Under the pieces are notes generated by a model. That model was given only the letters and a program-made list of their open reading frames with translations, was not told the DNA's origin and searched no databases. Below, in pieces: positions 53,527 through 63,706 of a DNA stretch of 64,000 nucleotides (positions within the stretch are counted from its first letter, which is position 1; each line of letters opens with the position of its first letter). Origin of the DNA: Candidatus Poribacteria bacterium (lineage in GTDB: Bacteria > Poribacteria > WGA-4E > WGA-3G); the NCBI GenBank assembly GCA_028824685.1, contig JAPPCZ010000034.1:166444-230443 (forward strand), written 5' to 3'. Both the position numbers and the translations under genes were made by a program.

Positions 53527-54261
53527 ATGGAGAAAAAAATACAGTCTGCGCCGACAATAGTCTATCCGGAATCGGACGGGAAGCCTATGGCAGAAACAGA
53601 TGTTCACCGAAAATTGATGATGAATTTTATTCTGATGCTTGAGGACCATTTCAAAAGTGATAATGATGTTTATGTATCTGGGAACCTTTTAATGTATTAC
53701 GAAGAAGGAAACCCACGGAAGTCCATATCTCCTGATGTGTTTGTCGTATTTGGGGTCGAAAAGAAACTGCGGAACACCTATCTAACGTGGGCAGAAGCAA
53801 ACACACCAGATTTTGTGCTGGAAGTTGCAAGTCCGGGGACTTTTAGCAATGATATGGGAAAGAAAAAGGAACTCTATGCATCTGTGCTTGAAGTAAAAGA
53901 ATACTATATTTACGATCCGCTTGGTCAGATTGTACCAAGTTTTATCGGATACCGGCTCACTGATGCTGGATATCAAGAGATTGATTTTGTGAATGAACGT
54001 TTACCTTCGGATGTGTTAGGTTTGGAGTTGGGGGAACATGATGGTGTATTAAGGCTCTATAACCCCAACACAGGGAATTGGTTGCAAACACCGCCTGAGC
54101 GTGCTGAAAAGGCTGAAGCACTCGCACAACAAGAAGCTAACGCACGACAATACGCTGAAGCACGCGCACGACAAGAAGCTAACGCACGACAATACGCTGA
54201 AGCAGAACTTGAGAAGGCTCTTGCAGAAATTGAACGCCTCCGATCAATGAAAATTGGTTAA
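53527..54261 (+). CDS. Uma2 family (DUF820) protein with repeat coiled-coil tail
   Basis: This 244-residue paralogue of the 26304-26978 protein keeps YPESDGKPMAETD, SPDVFVVFG and DFVLEVASPGT, the Uma2 nuclease-like core. The C-terminal about 50 residues contain a 14-residue unit (ANARQYAEA type) twice, encoded by a 42-bp direct repeat, forming a long Ala/Gln/Arg/Glu helix. I choose ATG 53527 because GGGAG precedes it. The MITE ends about 90 bp upstream. Confidence 0.86.
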   Translation: MEKKIQSAPTIVYPESDGKPMAETDVHRKLMMNFILMLEDHFKSDNDVYVSGNLLMYYEEGNPRKSISPDVFVVFGVEKKLRNTYLTWAEANTPDFVLEVASPGTFSNDMGKKKELYASVLEVKEYYIYDPLGQIVPSFIGYRLTDAGYQEIDFVNERLPSDVLGLELGEHDGVLRLYNPNTGNWLQTPPERAEKAEALAQQEANARQYAEARARQEANARQYAEAELEKALAEIERLRSMKIG

Positions 54262-54372
54262 AATTGAGTTTTAAACTTAATGTGAAAAAATTCTCATTCT
54301 CTATTTCTCCTATTTTTCTCGCTTCCTTATCCTTACCACACCTATTCGCAGTGTATCAATAGGAATTAGCAG

Positions 54373-54969
54373 ATGGCACGACAATTGAGAATGGTTAGAC
54401 CTAATCTTGATAATTTACCGAAATTAGAACTCCCCGATGGTTACGGTTTGCGGAGTTACCAAGAAGGTGATGAGGGACATTGGGCGAACATTATCAGTGA
54501 TTCATTCGGTGGGAGAGAACGCACTGCAGAAGATACGCGTAGTGAAATTACCGGACGAGACGTATTTGTGCCGGATGGACTCTATTTCGTAACACATCAA
54601 GATATTCCTGTTGGCACAGCATGTGCTTGGCGGCAATCAGTTGAGGAGACAGATGTCGGATACGTGCACATGGTTGGCGTTTTAGGTGAACATACAGGAC
54701 ATAAACTCGGCAAATGGGTATCGCTTGCTGTTCTCTACTATTTTCGCGATAATGGATTTTCATGTTCTATGCTCGACACAGATGATTTTCGCATCCCTGC
54801 CATTAAAACCTATCTCAATCTTGGATTTGTGCCTGTCTATGTTGACGACACCCAACCTGAGAGGTGGGTAGAAATTTTAAACAAATTAAAACTCCCACTT
54901 ATGGCCACACAGATTTCACAAGTGCAAGTATCCCTTCCTACTGAATTGTGGGCAAAAGTATCGCGTTAG
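54373..54969 (+). CDS. GNAT family N-acetyltransferase
   Basis: This 198-residue acetyltransferase has the GNAT core VGYVHMVGVLGEHTGHKLGK (about 95-114; the acetyl-CoA loop is slightly degenerate) and the following LDTDDFRIPAIKTYLNLGF helix-strand. The acceptor is unknown. Its stop is 8 bp before the glycosyltransferase start. Confidence 0.82.
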   Translation: MARQLRMVRPNLDNLPKLELPDGYGLRSYQEGDEGHWANIISDSFGGRERTAEDTRSEITGRDVFVPDGLYFVTHQDIPVGTACAWRQSVEETDVGYVHMVGVLGEHTGHKLGKWVSLAVLYYFRDNGFSCSMLDTDDFRIPAIKTYLNLGFVPVYVDDTQPERWVEILNKLKLPLMATQISQVQVSLPTELWAKVSR

Positions 54970-54977
54970 CGTCTAAA

Positions 54978-56594
54978 ATGAAATTACCGATCGCGCTAAG
55001 AAATAGCACATATTATCTCAATATATTGATAATACCTGCTATCCTTGTAATCGGTTTCGGACTTCGTATTCTCGGCATAGGTGTAGGCCTACCCGATACA
55101 CCTGATCCCCGCGAACCCCTAATAGCTCAAGACATCCTAAACCTCATCAATTTCACTGCCCCTCCAGAAATCTATAACTGGCCTGGAACAGCATGGTTCT
55201 ATCTGATTGCACTGATAGGGAAAGTTCTTTCTATCTGCGGTTTGGATATGACCGAAGTACGTATTATCTGGTTGGCAAGGTTTATAAATGTATTGTTGTC
55301 CACAAGCACGATATGGTTAACCTATTGTCTTGGAACACAGGTTTATAACAAACGGGTAGGACAGATTGCTGCAGGTTTCCTTGCAGTCGTGATGTTACAT
55401 GCCACTAATGAATCGCGTTTCGCGCTCGTTGATATTCCTGCTACATTTTGTGTAACCTTATTCCTTTGGTTAGCTACACGAGATACTCATCTCTCCCTCC
55501 GAACTTGCCTATGGTTAGGTATTATCGCAGGAATCGGTATTGCGGTAAAGTTCCCAACGGTATTTGTTGGATTCTCTCTTTTGATTTTCATTAGGACAGA
55601 AAACTTTTACCGGAAGTTTGTCACGGTATTTGGTGTTGCTGCTATTACCTTTACCCTAATTTGTCCGTATTGGCTAATTGATCTGCTGTCATCAGAGTGG
55701 AATCATTTCTTTGATGACTTCTGGTATGAAACAAGACATTACCACAAAGGACACTTCGGACTATTCGCAACTGGGGATACGGCTTGGCTAAGTAGGTTTC
55801 TATATTTGTGGATACTCTTGAAGTGGGGGATGGGATTGCCACTTGCTTTACTGGTGGGTTTTGGTGTAATCTATGCACTTGCTAAATCAATACTATCTTT
55901 GAGAAAATCTGCGACTACAAATCTACTTACTGAGGAAAAAATACTAAAGGGATTGATAATACTGGCTTTTGTCATTCTGTATCTACTGTTTATTGGGACG
56001 TTCAAGGTTTCATTTACGCGTCATTTGCTAATTCTTTATCCAGCCCTTACAGTGCTTGGGGCTATTTTTCTTGTCAAACTTGACAAGCGGATTAGTATTT
56101 TCGTCGGAAGTGCGATTTGGTTGTATTCATTCGTTTACACTGCCGCATTTGCTTCTGTTATGCTATCTCAACCTACTACCCAGGAAGTATCAGAATGGGT
56201 ATCAACGAATATACCACACGAGAGTTCAATTTCACGGGCACCAGAGATTCTATTTGATTGGTTAATACCAGAATTGGATAGAGATATGGTGTATCCAGAT
56301 GAGGAATTTGAATGGGCTTTAATAATCCAACCTAACAGGGAAGTCTTTGATAAATATGAACAGAATCCACAAGACTATGAAAAGGTTGATTGGTATCCCC
56401 TGGAAGAGATTGAAATTGAGGAGACACAAGGATTTTACGACAGGATTTTAGGTGAGAGCAGCCACTATGAATTGCACAAGACTTTTCGGCGTATACCGCA
56501 ATTCCTTAGAATCCAAATATCTGATAATGGAGCACCCTTTCCGATGCGTGCGTTGGTTCATCCAGAAATACGTCTATATCGCCGCATAGAATAG
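54978..56594 (+). CDS. GT-C glycosyltransferase, GT39/PMT-like
   Basis: This 538-residue protein has about 10-12 membrane helices and the GT-C acidic motif in the first loop (LPDTPDPRE, about residues 32-40). Such enzymes move sugars from polyprenyl phosphate to lipid or protein on the outer face of the inner membrane. A GTG at 54948 would add ten residues overlapping the GNAT gene; I prefer ATG 54978. The C-terminal about 130 residues are soluble. Confidence 0.82.
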   Translation: MKLPIALRNSTYYLNILIIPAILVIGFGLRILGIGVGLPDTPDPREPLIAQDILNLINFTAPPEIYNWPGTAWFYLIALIGKVLSICGLDMTEVRIIWLARFINVLLSTSTIWLTYCLGTQVYNKRVGQIAAGFLAVVMLHATNESRFALVDIPATFCVTLFLWLATRDTHLSLRTCLWLGIIAGIGIAVKFPTVFVGFSLLIFIRTENFYRKFVTVFGVAAITFTLICPYWLIDLLSSEWNHFFDDFWYETRHYHKGHFGLFATGDTAWLSRFLYLWILLKWGMGLPLALLVGFGVIYALAKSILSLRKSATTNLLTEEKILKGLIILAFVILYLLFIGTFKVSFTRHLLILYPALTVLGAIFLVKLDKRISIFVGSAIWLYSFVYTAAFASVMLSQPTTQEVSEWVSTNIPHESSISRAPEILFDWLIPELDRDMVYPDEEFEWALIIQPNREVFDKYEQNPQDYEKVDWYPLEEIEIEETQGFYDRILGESSHYELHKTFRRIPQFLRIQISDNGAPFPMRALVHPEIRLYRRIE

Positions 56595-56635
56595 CGGTGG
56601 ACCTATATTCACTTGTATAGAAATGATGAAATGGG

Positions 56636-57304
56636 TTATAGGAGTGGCGGGGAAAAACATTTCTTCTGAATTGGAACTATAGAAGCTAAAATTTGTGATA
56701 ACACTTCAGATGGAATAGCATCAGCGTCAATAATCCTTACCGTCTCTTGAGGATAGTAATCTATCATTGGCTCGGTTAGTCGTTTATAAACATCCCATCG
56801 GTCGCGAACAACTAATTCGTCTGCATCGTCATGGCGATTTTCTTTAAGTGCCCGTCCACGTATACGTTCAAACATTACTTCCCGATCCTCACAAACCATA
56901 AATAGAATCTGAATAACATTAATATACGGAGATAATAATTCGGCTTGCGCAATGCTGCGAGGGATACCGTCAAGAACAAGTAGGTCAGTTTCGGGATTAT
57001 AAACCTTTTCTTCTATTTTAGACCAGACATATTCCTTCCATATTCTAATTGTCGCTTCGTCTGGAACAAACTTACCTTTTGTTGCATATTTATGAAAGAG
57101 TTGTCCGTATTCAGAATTTTCATCAAGTTCACGTAACATATCCCCGCTTGAAATGTGAAAAATTCCGGGAACATGTGATAGTAATTTTCCCTGTGTACCT
57201 TTACCGACACCTGGAGGACCGACCAGTAGAACAGATTGAAAACAGGGACCTGTCTCCTCAAATAGTGGTTTGTCAGGGAATAGTAACTTCTTCTCCATTG
57301 TCAT
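56636..57304 (-). CDS. Adenylate-kinase-type nucleoside monophosphate kinase
   Basis: From ATG 57304 (GAGGA in front) the protein has 222 residues. GPPGVGKGTQ (29-38) is the P-loop, SSGDMLRE the NMP site, LDGIPRS the Walker B-like motif and RHDD with R-x-R-W the short lid. The lid is short and there is a 20-residue N-terminal extension, so it may be a paralogue of the housekeeping adk. It keeps AMP/ADP balance in the cytosol. Confidence 0.88.
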   Translation of the reverse strand: MTMEKKLLFPDKPLFEETGPCFQSVLLVGPPGVGKGTQGKLLSHVPGIFHISSGDMLRELDENSEYGQLFHKYATKGKFVPDEATIRIWKEYVWSKIEEKVYNPETDLLVLDGIPRSIAQAELLSPYINVIQILFMVCEDREVMFERIRGRALKENRHDDADELVVRDRWDVYKRLTEPMIDYYPQETVRIIDADAIPSEVLSQILASIVPIQKKCFSPPLL

Positions 57305-57391
57305 GTTCGTTTTTTTCCTCAATCGTCCTATAAATTTGTGAGATGGGGTTGAGTTTATGCAAGGTAGGTGATATATCAGGGTGCTGGATAA

Positions 57392-58435
57392 CTATACCCC
57401 GAGTAAGTGTTCAAGTATGTAGAAATCTAAACCTTCGTAATCTCTCGCTGTAATAAACTCCTGCTCCACTTTTCTGTCAAACGTCCGCACCTTTTCAAGT
57501 AAGTTGAGAAACGTCTTGCGGCTACTCAATAAATGTTTTGTGGAAATTTCGCGCGGTTGTGTCCGCATTACTTTGACATCTAATCCTACAAATTCTCCAT
57601 TTCTACCGTACCCGTTCTCTTCAAGCACTCGTACCTGATTAAATGCGCGACGTAAATTGGCTGAACCGAACGCTTTATCCTGATCAAATTTAAGACCGTT
57701 CTGATCATTCAGATGCACACTCCAGAGTTTGTTATGATGAAGTGCATAACCCATTTCATCTGATGGTTCTAAACCAGCAAGTATCGCATGTGCGCTTTCG
57801 ATAAGTCCACCTACGCGATCAGGGTCTGTGCTGGCATAAGATAAGCCAATTGCATGTCCAATCGTTGGAATATAAGCAATGTCCATCGGCTCATTGGGTT
57901 TCGGTTCAATCAAAATCCGAATCTCAGGATCATAATCAAGCAACACATTAATTGCATCCAGAATCTGACCGACAGCATCTGCTGAACTTTTTGTTTCACG
58001 GATATAAGTGCCTTCACGGGCAAGCCACAATACAAAATTTTTACATTCAAGTTCATTGGCAATATCAACACAACGTTTTGAACGTTCAATAGCGTACTGT
58101 CTCTCTTTAGCAGAATTTGAGGTAAAAGCCCCATCAATCGTCAGGGGAGATTCCCACAATCGTGGTGCTATCACTTCAGCGGTCAAACCGTGGTTATCAA
58201 TTTGTGTTTTCACACTTTTTGCGCGAGATATGAGCTGCGTATGCGTTTTTTCGTCAATATCAGGAACAACATCATCATCATGAAACTGGATTCCAACAAA
58301 GCCGAGGTCTCGGTAAAATTCAACTTTTTCATCAAAACTGAACGACTCCCGCACAGGAGGTCCAAAAGGATCAGTCCCCTCGTGTATATTCCAAGGACCA
58401 AAAGAAAAACGATATTCTGTAAGCGAATTGGACAT
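57392..58435 (-). CDS. xylA: Xylose isomerase
   Basis: The 347-residue TIM barrel starts with FSFGPWNIHEGTDPFGP and has the catalytic His motif FHDDDVVP (about 50-57), the metal motif EPKPNEP (about 173-179) and SVHLNDQNGLKFDQD (about 240-254). These are diagnostic of short (actinobacterial-type) xylose isomerase and not just of the general TIM-barrel family. GGAG precedes ATG 58435. It would convert xylose or a related aldose to ketose. Confidence 0.78.
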   Translation of the reverse strand: MSNSLTEYRFSFGPWNIHEGTDPFGPPVRESFSFDEKVEFYRDLGFVGIQFHDDDVVPDIDEKTHTQLISRAKSVKTQIDNHGLTAEVIAPRLWESPLTIDGAFTSNSAKERQYAIERSKRCVDIANELECKNFVLWLAREGTYIRETKSSADAVGQILDAINVLLDYDPEIRILIEPKPNEPMDIAYIPTIGHAIGLSYASTDPDRVGGLIESAHAILAGLEPSDEMGYALHHNKLWSVHLNDQNGLKFDQDKAFGSANLRRAFNQVRVLEENGYGRNGEFVGLDVKVMRTQPREISTKHLLSSRKTFLNLLEKVRTFDRKVEQEFITARDYEGLDFYILEHLLGV

Positions 58436-58547
58436 CAAATTACTCCGATGATAACTGGTTTGTGTGCGGCAACCCTACTATATGTTTTGTTATTTATCTA
58501 TATGGTAACGATTATATTTATATTGGGTTACCTATGCAATAAACTGC

Positions 58548-58577
58548 TTGACTTTAATAATAAGTATAAAGTATTAT
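58548..58577 (+). promoter_or_regulatory. Promoter of the Omp85 fusion gene
   Basis: TTGACT (58548-58553), an 18-bp spacer and TATTAT (58572-58577), 50 bp before ATG 58627. Confidence 0.7.
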
Positions 58578-58626
58578 TTTAATACTGTCAAGTCATTTTT
58601 AGTTAAATTTAATGAGGGATTTTGGG

Positions 58627-61600
58627 ATGTTGTCTGCAACTTATACGGCTGCGTCTAATTCAATATCATACAATTTTGCAGATTTATATCCTCATACCTC
58701 TAATCGCCTCAATATTATTCTACGTTTTCTGATTAAGTTAAAATATATTCTCTTAGTGTTCTCTTTTATCCTCTTTGGAACGTGTCTCTCCGCGCAACCT
58801 ATAAAAGCAGCCGAAGATGGAACAACAGACACACCAAATTCTACATTTTTCAGACAGCAACCACAAAATCCTCTTCCAACTTCCTCACAGACTTTCAGTT
58901 TTGACGATGTCTATCGAATTGAACTCGACTTAGATATACCAGGGAACATTAGAATAATCGCTATAGACAGCAAGGAAGAAGACAAAGATAAAATCAGTGT
59001 TACACTTGAAAAAAGTGTGCGTGAACATAATCCTTTTCTTACAGTTCTCACGAAAACCTTTTTGGAAAATATCTCCATAACCGGCGAAAAAAAAGATGGT
59101 ACACTTCAGTTGAATTCACTACTACCTGCAGAAGTGTCCAAGCCAATACTTGAAAACCGAAGTGAATCGGAAATAAAACAACATCTCCATTTGAGTTATG
59201 TGATTAACACCCCGCCAGATGTCTCAGTTCAACTCAAAGTAAAAGATGGTGATGTATATATCCACCATATACGCGGAAAGATAGAAATCACAAATGAGAT
59301 GGGACGGGTGCATCTTGATGAAACGTTGGGAAACTATCATGTTGAGGTAAAGCAAGGAGGCATTCACGGCAAAATTTTGTTGGCTCCAGGAGAAAATGAA
59401 ATAAAAACGGACAACGGTTCAATTGACCTTACTATACTTGATGATCTCGCTACACCGCTGGATTTAACTGCGTTAAAAGGAAATATAGGATTACTCCTTC
59501 CCAATAATTATCCTGCTGATGTTAAATTAAATAGCGAAAAACGGCAATATATTATTAATCTTCCCGCAGAAATTGACGATAACGAAGGTATTATTAACGG
59601 TGGAGGCCCATTACTCCGTTTAACAGCGACTAATACGATTTCAGTTCTATCAAATCCAAGATTACGCAGCCGACCTAAAAATCCTGAATCTACAGAATCG
59701 GAAGAGACATTTCCCTCTGAATTGGTACAACCTATCCCGTTAACTTTACAATCTCCCACTATTGACGGAAATTTATCTGAAAAAGTGTGGTTAGATGCCG
59801 TGCATCTGTCTCCTTTTCAGAATCCGACTGGTACCGAAACAGCAGAAAATTTGACAGATGTTTATTTACTATGGGATGCACAAAATCTTTATATTGGTGG
59901 TAGGGCATACTTCGCCAATTACAAAGTGCCGCGTGTTTCGCAAACACAACATGACTCACCTATTTGGGAAGATGATTCCGTTGAAATTTTGCTTGATATG
60001 AACCCAGAAACTGATGGTTATCCACATCTTATTATAAACCCAATTGGAGGTTCTTTTGACCAGTGGGTACAAAAAGTTGGTTTCCCTAACTTTCGACTCG
60101 CTCCACCTGAGGTGGAACGAGAGATAATTGATAAATCGATAGAAAAGTTCAAAGCAGACAGTTCATGGAATTCGGATGCTAAAGTTGCGACCCAAATTAA
60201 TGCCAATTTCTGGAGTTTTGAAGTTGCTTTTCCACGCAGCTCGACGGGCAAAAAAGATAAAAATACGTGGCTCTTTAATGTGCACCGTAAAGCACAAGGA
60301 AACCTGGGCAGTGTTGAAGATTTTAAACGGACTGTTCATCGTGAGTACAGTTATTGGTTGCCGATTTATGATGAAGAGTATCCATGGTGGCCCCATTGGA
60401 AAGAAGGGATGGGTACCTTAAAATTGGTTAAAGACCAACCGTCTGTCTCAGAGACATTTGAGATTTCGGAAAATTTCAAAGTTACAGCAGTTGAAATTGA
60501 AGGGAACAAAACGATTCCAACTGAAGTTGTGTTAAAAAGAATTCCAATAGCACCTGGGAATACTTTTACAAATGAACAACTGTCTCGACTGATTGCAGAG
60601 TTAGAATACTTTGATTGGTTCCAAGAGGTGCAATTAAAAACAACTATCATGGAAACTGATGAAGCAGAATCCTCACCAATCAGTGTGTCCAGTTCCTCTC
60701 TCAGAGATGTAGATGCTGAAGACTCTGAGAGCAGCGAAACTGAAGATTTTACAAACAACGAACCGTTGGAAGTAACTGTGCAAATCGCCGTAACCGAGGC
60801 ACCAGTAAAGTTTGCAAGGGAAATAAGAATCAAAGGGAATAAAAGTTTTCCAGCACTTTTCATCAAGAATTGGTTTGACTTACATTCAAACTATTTGAGT
60901 GTAGCAAGCCTAAAGTTGAAAGAGCAATTGATAGCTGATTTTTATGTGAACCGCGGCTTTCCATTTGCAAAAGTTACACACGAATTTATAAATGATGTGC
61001 TACAGTATAATGTTAACGAAGGTTATTTAGATGAAATCCGATTTACTGGAAACCGTCGAATCTCACGTTCTGAACTCATATCAGCACTTAATATAAATAC
61101 AGAAAGTGTATATTTTCACTCACTGGGACAAGCCAGGATCAATGAATTGCGTAAAAAACTCAATAAGAGTAACGAAGCTTTTAAATCAATTCGTGATTGG
61201 CGTGTACAACGTGAAGGTGGGAAAAATATACTAATTGTTGATATTGAAGAACAACCGTTTCTTCGACCCGGGTGGTATCCGATTCTTGGTTTCAACCGTG
61301 TTCACGGGATGGTTCTTGGTGCGGGGGCAACTCTTACGACACATTTTACAGGTGAGGAACAACTCTTCGGATCTGTTAGTGGCGGATTTTCCAGCAATAT
61401 TTGGAACTATAGTTTTGGAATTGAAAAAAGTTTTTTTAGGCGTTTCCCATTGACAATGGGGATTGGTCTGTTCAAAGTAACAGATAGCAGTTCTAATGCG
61501 TTTCGCCTGTTACCTTATGATAGTAGTCTGAGTGCTGCGGTTTATGGCACTACTTTTGATAATTATTATGAACGTAACGGGGAACAAATTTGGATCGCCC

Positions 61601-62403
61601 AAACGTTTGGAACATCTTCGCTACTAAGGCTTGACTTCACACAAGAAGACCACGATAATTTGTTCAAATCAACTGACTGGAGTTATTTTGGCCGCACACG
61701 TCTTAAGAATGACAATGCCCGAATTGATCGTGGACATCTAAAGATGATTTCTCTTGGATATACTTTTGATACACGAGACCGAAAATCCACTATTAAACGC
61801 CCGCAATATGTTGGAAGTCATCTATTATCTTGGCCAAATGAACGAACAAGACGTGGATGGCGCGGACATTTCGGGATTGAAATGGCAGGAGGTATTCTTG
61901 GTGGTGAATGGACATTTAACCTATACAAATTTAAATTAGTTCGCTACACAAGGTTATTTGGACCGCATCAATTGAATTTTAGGCTTTCCGGTGATTTTTC
62001 AGACGCGCTTTTGCCAAGACAACGTCTTCTTTATCTTGGTGGCGCGACTACGGTACGCGGGTACGGTTTTAACACATTTGCAGGAGATAAACGAGTTCTT
62101 CTCAATATTGAATATCGATTTTTTAAAGAGACCCGTATAAACATTGACACGGATGCAGCATTTGGATGGGCATTTAGCACTTTCCTGGATTCAGGACAGG
62201 TGTGGCAGTATGATGAAAACCCTTTGTCAGGTTTTTCTCTAAGTCATTTGAAAACTGCAATAGGTGTTGGATTCTCAATTTTTATCAGTCCACCCGGAGA
62301 TTTTCAACCTTTGAGCACCGCTGTTGAAATCGCGTATCCTATTAATATAGAATCCTCGTTACGTACACCAAAGTTAATTTGGCGTTTAACACGAATGTTT
62401 TAA
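58627..62403 (+). CDS. Omp85/BamA-type outer-membrane protein with N-terminal DUF4097-like and CBM9-like domains
   Basis: This 1258-residue protein starts after AGGG at ATG 58627. A signal peptide covers about residues 35-60. Residues about 75-340 form a beta-rich, DUF4097-like adhesin domain. Residues about 375-600 resemble a CBM9-type carbohydrate-binding domain (SPTIDGNLSEKVW, DDSVEILLDM). POTRA-like domains follow (VTAVEIEGNKTIP, AREIRIKGNKSFP, LDEIRFTGNRRIS; about 615-880). The last about 380 residues are an Omp85 barrel with VRGYGF and a C-terminal Phe. The barrel should sit in the outer membrane with POTRAs in the periplasm. Typical BamA is about 800 residues, so the two extra N-terminal domains are unusual. 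Confidence 0.85.
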   Translation: MLSATYTAASNSISYNFADLYPHTSNRLNIILRFLIKLKYILLVFSFILFGTCLSAQPIKAAEDGTTDTPNSTFFRQQPQNPLPTSSQTFSFDDVYRIELDLDIPGNIRIIAIDSKEEDKDKISVTLEKSVREHNPFLTVLTKTFLENISITGEKKDGTLQLNSLLPAEVSKPILENRSESEIKQHLHLSYVINTPPDVSVQLKVKDGDVYIHHIRGKIEITNEMGRVHLDETLGNYHVEVKQGGIHGKILLAPGENEIKTDNGSIDLTILDDLATPLDLTALKGNIGLLLPNNYPADVKLNSEKRQYIINLPAEIDDNEGIINGGGPLLRLTATNTISVLSNPRLRSRPKNPESTESEETFPSELVQPIPLTLQSPTIDGNLSEKVWLDAVHLSPFQNPTGTETAENLTDVYLLWDAQNLYIGGRAYFANYKVPRVSQTQHDSPIWEDDSVEILLDMNPETDGYPHLIINPIGGSFDQWVQKVGFPNFRLAPPEVEREIIDKSIEKFKADSSWNSDAKVATQINANFWSFEVAFPRSSTGKKDKNTWLFNVHRKAQGNLGSVEDFKRTVHREYSYWLPIYDEEYPWWPHWKEGMGTLKLVKDQPSVSETFEISENFKVTAVEIEGNKTIPTEVVLKRIPIAPGNTFTNEQLSRLIAELEYFDWFQEVQLKTTIMETDEAESSPISVSSSSLRDVDAEDSESSETEDFTNNEPLEVTVQIAVTEAPVKFAREIRIKGNKSFPALFIKNWFDLHSNYLSVASLKLKEQLIADFYVNRGFPFAKVTHEFINDVLQYNVNEGYLDEIRFTGNRRISRSELISALNINTESVYFHSLGQARINELRKKLNKSNEAFKSIRDWRVQREGGKNILIVDIEEQPFLRPGWYPILGFNRVHGMVLGAGATLTTHFTGEEQLFGSVSGGFSSNIWNYSFGIEKSFFRRFPLTMGIGLFKVTDSSSNAFRLLPYDSSLSAAVYGTTFDNYYERNGEQIWIAQTFGTSSLLRLDFTQEDHDNLFKSTDWSYFGRTRLKNDNARIDRGHLKMISLGYTFDTRDRKSTIKRPQYVGSHLLSWPNERTRRGWRGHFGIEMAGGILGGEWTFNLYKFKLVRYTRLFGPHQLNFRLSGDFSDALLPRQRLLYLGGATTVRGYGFNTFAGDKRVLLNIEYRFFKETRINIDTDAAFGWAFSTFLDSGQVWQYDENPLSGFSLSHLKTAIGVGFSIFISPPGDFQPLSTAVEIAYPINIESSLRTPKLIWRLTRMF

Positions 62404-62464
62404 TTATGGAGACATCTGAAAGTGTCTCAGAGACACACAATCAGCAATATAGAAATAGATAAAA

Positions 62465-63553
62465 ATGAAAACAACTCCACTTTATGAAATCCATCACAAG
62501 CTTGGTGCTACCTTTGCAGAAAGACATAATGGCTGGAACTTAGCCACTCATTTTACCGGTGCTGTTTCTGAACACGAAGTCGTTAGAAATGGTGTTGGCA
62601 TTGCTGACATTTCATACCAGGGCATTCTTACTTTAACTGGAGAGGATCGGGCAAAATTTTTGCACCGTCTCATCTCTAATGATGTTGAAAACCTCTCAAA
62701 TGGGGAAGGTAATTACGCTACACTTTTAACAAATCGCGGTAAAATTATCGCTGATTTGAACGTATATATCCTTGAAGATGCGATCTACATCAGTACTGCT
62801 CCTGAAAGTGCAGAAAATGCTTTTACAGAATTGGATAAGTACCTTATTGCAGATGATGTTGAACTTTCTCTGGAAACAGACAAGATAGGGGCAATTGCTG
62901 TTTACGGGCCGAAATCGCCAGAACTTGTTCAATCTGTTTTAAATACGGAAGATCTCAGCAATTTATCAGAGTATCATTCTCAATCTTACGTTTTTGATAA
63001 ACAACGGATTGTTTGTGTGGGATCGAATACTGTCGGAGAATATGGATACCATCTTTATACTCCAGCTAATGCGTTGGAAGCACTATGGGAAAGGTTAATG
63101 GCTGAAAGACCGAATGTTGTCCCTATTGGCTGGGATGCACTTGAGTCGCTTAGGATTGAAGCAGGTACACCAAGATATGGAACAGAATTAACCGATGCAA
63201 TTATTCCACTTGAAGCGGAATTAGAACACGCAATTGATTTTGAGAAAGGATGTTATATCGGTCAAGAGATAGTGGCGCGAATGAAGTATCGTGGACATCC
63301 CAACCGTCTATTGCGTGGGATTGAAATTGACGCAGAAAATGTTATTCAACAGAACTCAAAAATTTATAATGACGACAAAGAAATCGGATGGGTTACAAGT
63401 TCAACCTATTCCCCTACACTCGGAAAACCGATCGCTTTAGGATACGTACGAATGGCATTTACAGAGCACGGTAGTCAGATTCAAATTGAGACTGAAGAGG
63501 GGCGAGTCAACGGTACAGTTGTCGATCTTCCGTTTTTATTTAATGAAATATAA
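62465..63553 (+). CDS. ygfZ: Folate-binding YgfZ/GcvT-like protein
   Basis: This 362-residue protein has the GcvT fold and the YgfZ signature KGCYIGQE (about 259-266), which marks the folate-dependent Fe-S maturation protein as opposed to the glycine-cleavage T-protein. It helps assemble or repair 4Fe-4S enzymes; the uracil-DNA glycosylase of this window is one such type of client by cofactor. No clear ribosome site. Annotators often call such genes aminomethyltransferase. Confidence 0.87.
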   Translation: MKTTPLYEIHHKLGATFAERHNGWNLATHFTGAVSEHEVVRNGVGIADISYQGILTLTGEDRAKFLHRLISNDVENLSNGEGNYATLLTNRGKIIADLNVYILEDAIYISTAPESAENAFTELDKYLIADDVELSLETDKIGAIAVYGPKSPELVQSVLNTEDLSNLSEYHSQSYVFDKQRIVCVGSNTVGEYGYHLYTPANALEALWERLMAERPNVVPIGWDALESLRIEAGTPRYGTELTDAIIPLEAELEHAIDFEKGCYIGQEIVARMKYRGHPNRLLRGIEIDAENVIQQNSKIYNDDKEIGWVTSSTYSPTLGKPIALGYVRMAFTEHGSQIQIETEEGRVNGTVVDLPFLFNEI

Positions 63554-63581
63554 TATTGAGACATTGACTATAGAAGCAATG

Positions 63582-63606
63582 GACATGTGTTTTGGAATCA
63601 CATGTC
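63582..63606 (+). terminator. Possible terminator hairpin after ygfZ
   Basis: GACATGTG pairs with CACATGTC over 8 bp, 29 bp after the stop codon, but no T tract follows. Confidence 0.35.
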
Positions 63607-63706
63607 TGTAAGAACAGATATACCGCTTTTCCTTTACCATTAGTGATTTTATGAATATCGTAATTTTGGGATTATAGTGGAAACCATAATTACTTGCACA
63701 CGATTG

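Noticed and set aside
58190..58582. 130-codon plus-strand frame overlapping the xylose isomerase start
   Set aside because: Antisense to the isomerase, runs into the Omp85 gene promoter, no ribosome site.
62465..63553. Glycine-cleavage T-protein (gcvT)
   Set aside because: The KGCYIGQE signature is that of YgfZ, and no gcvH/gcvP genes are nearby.
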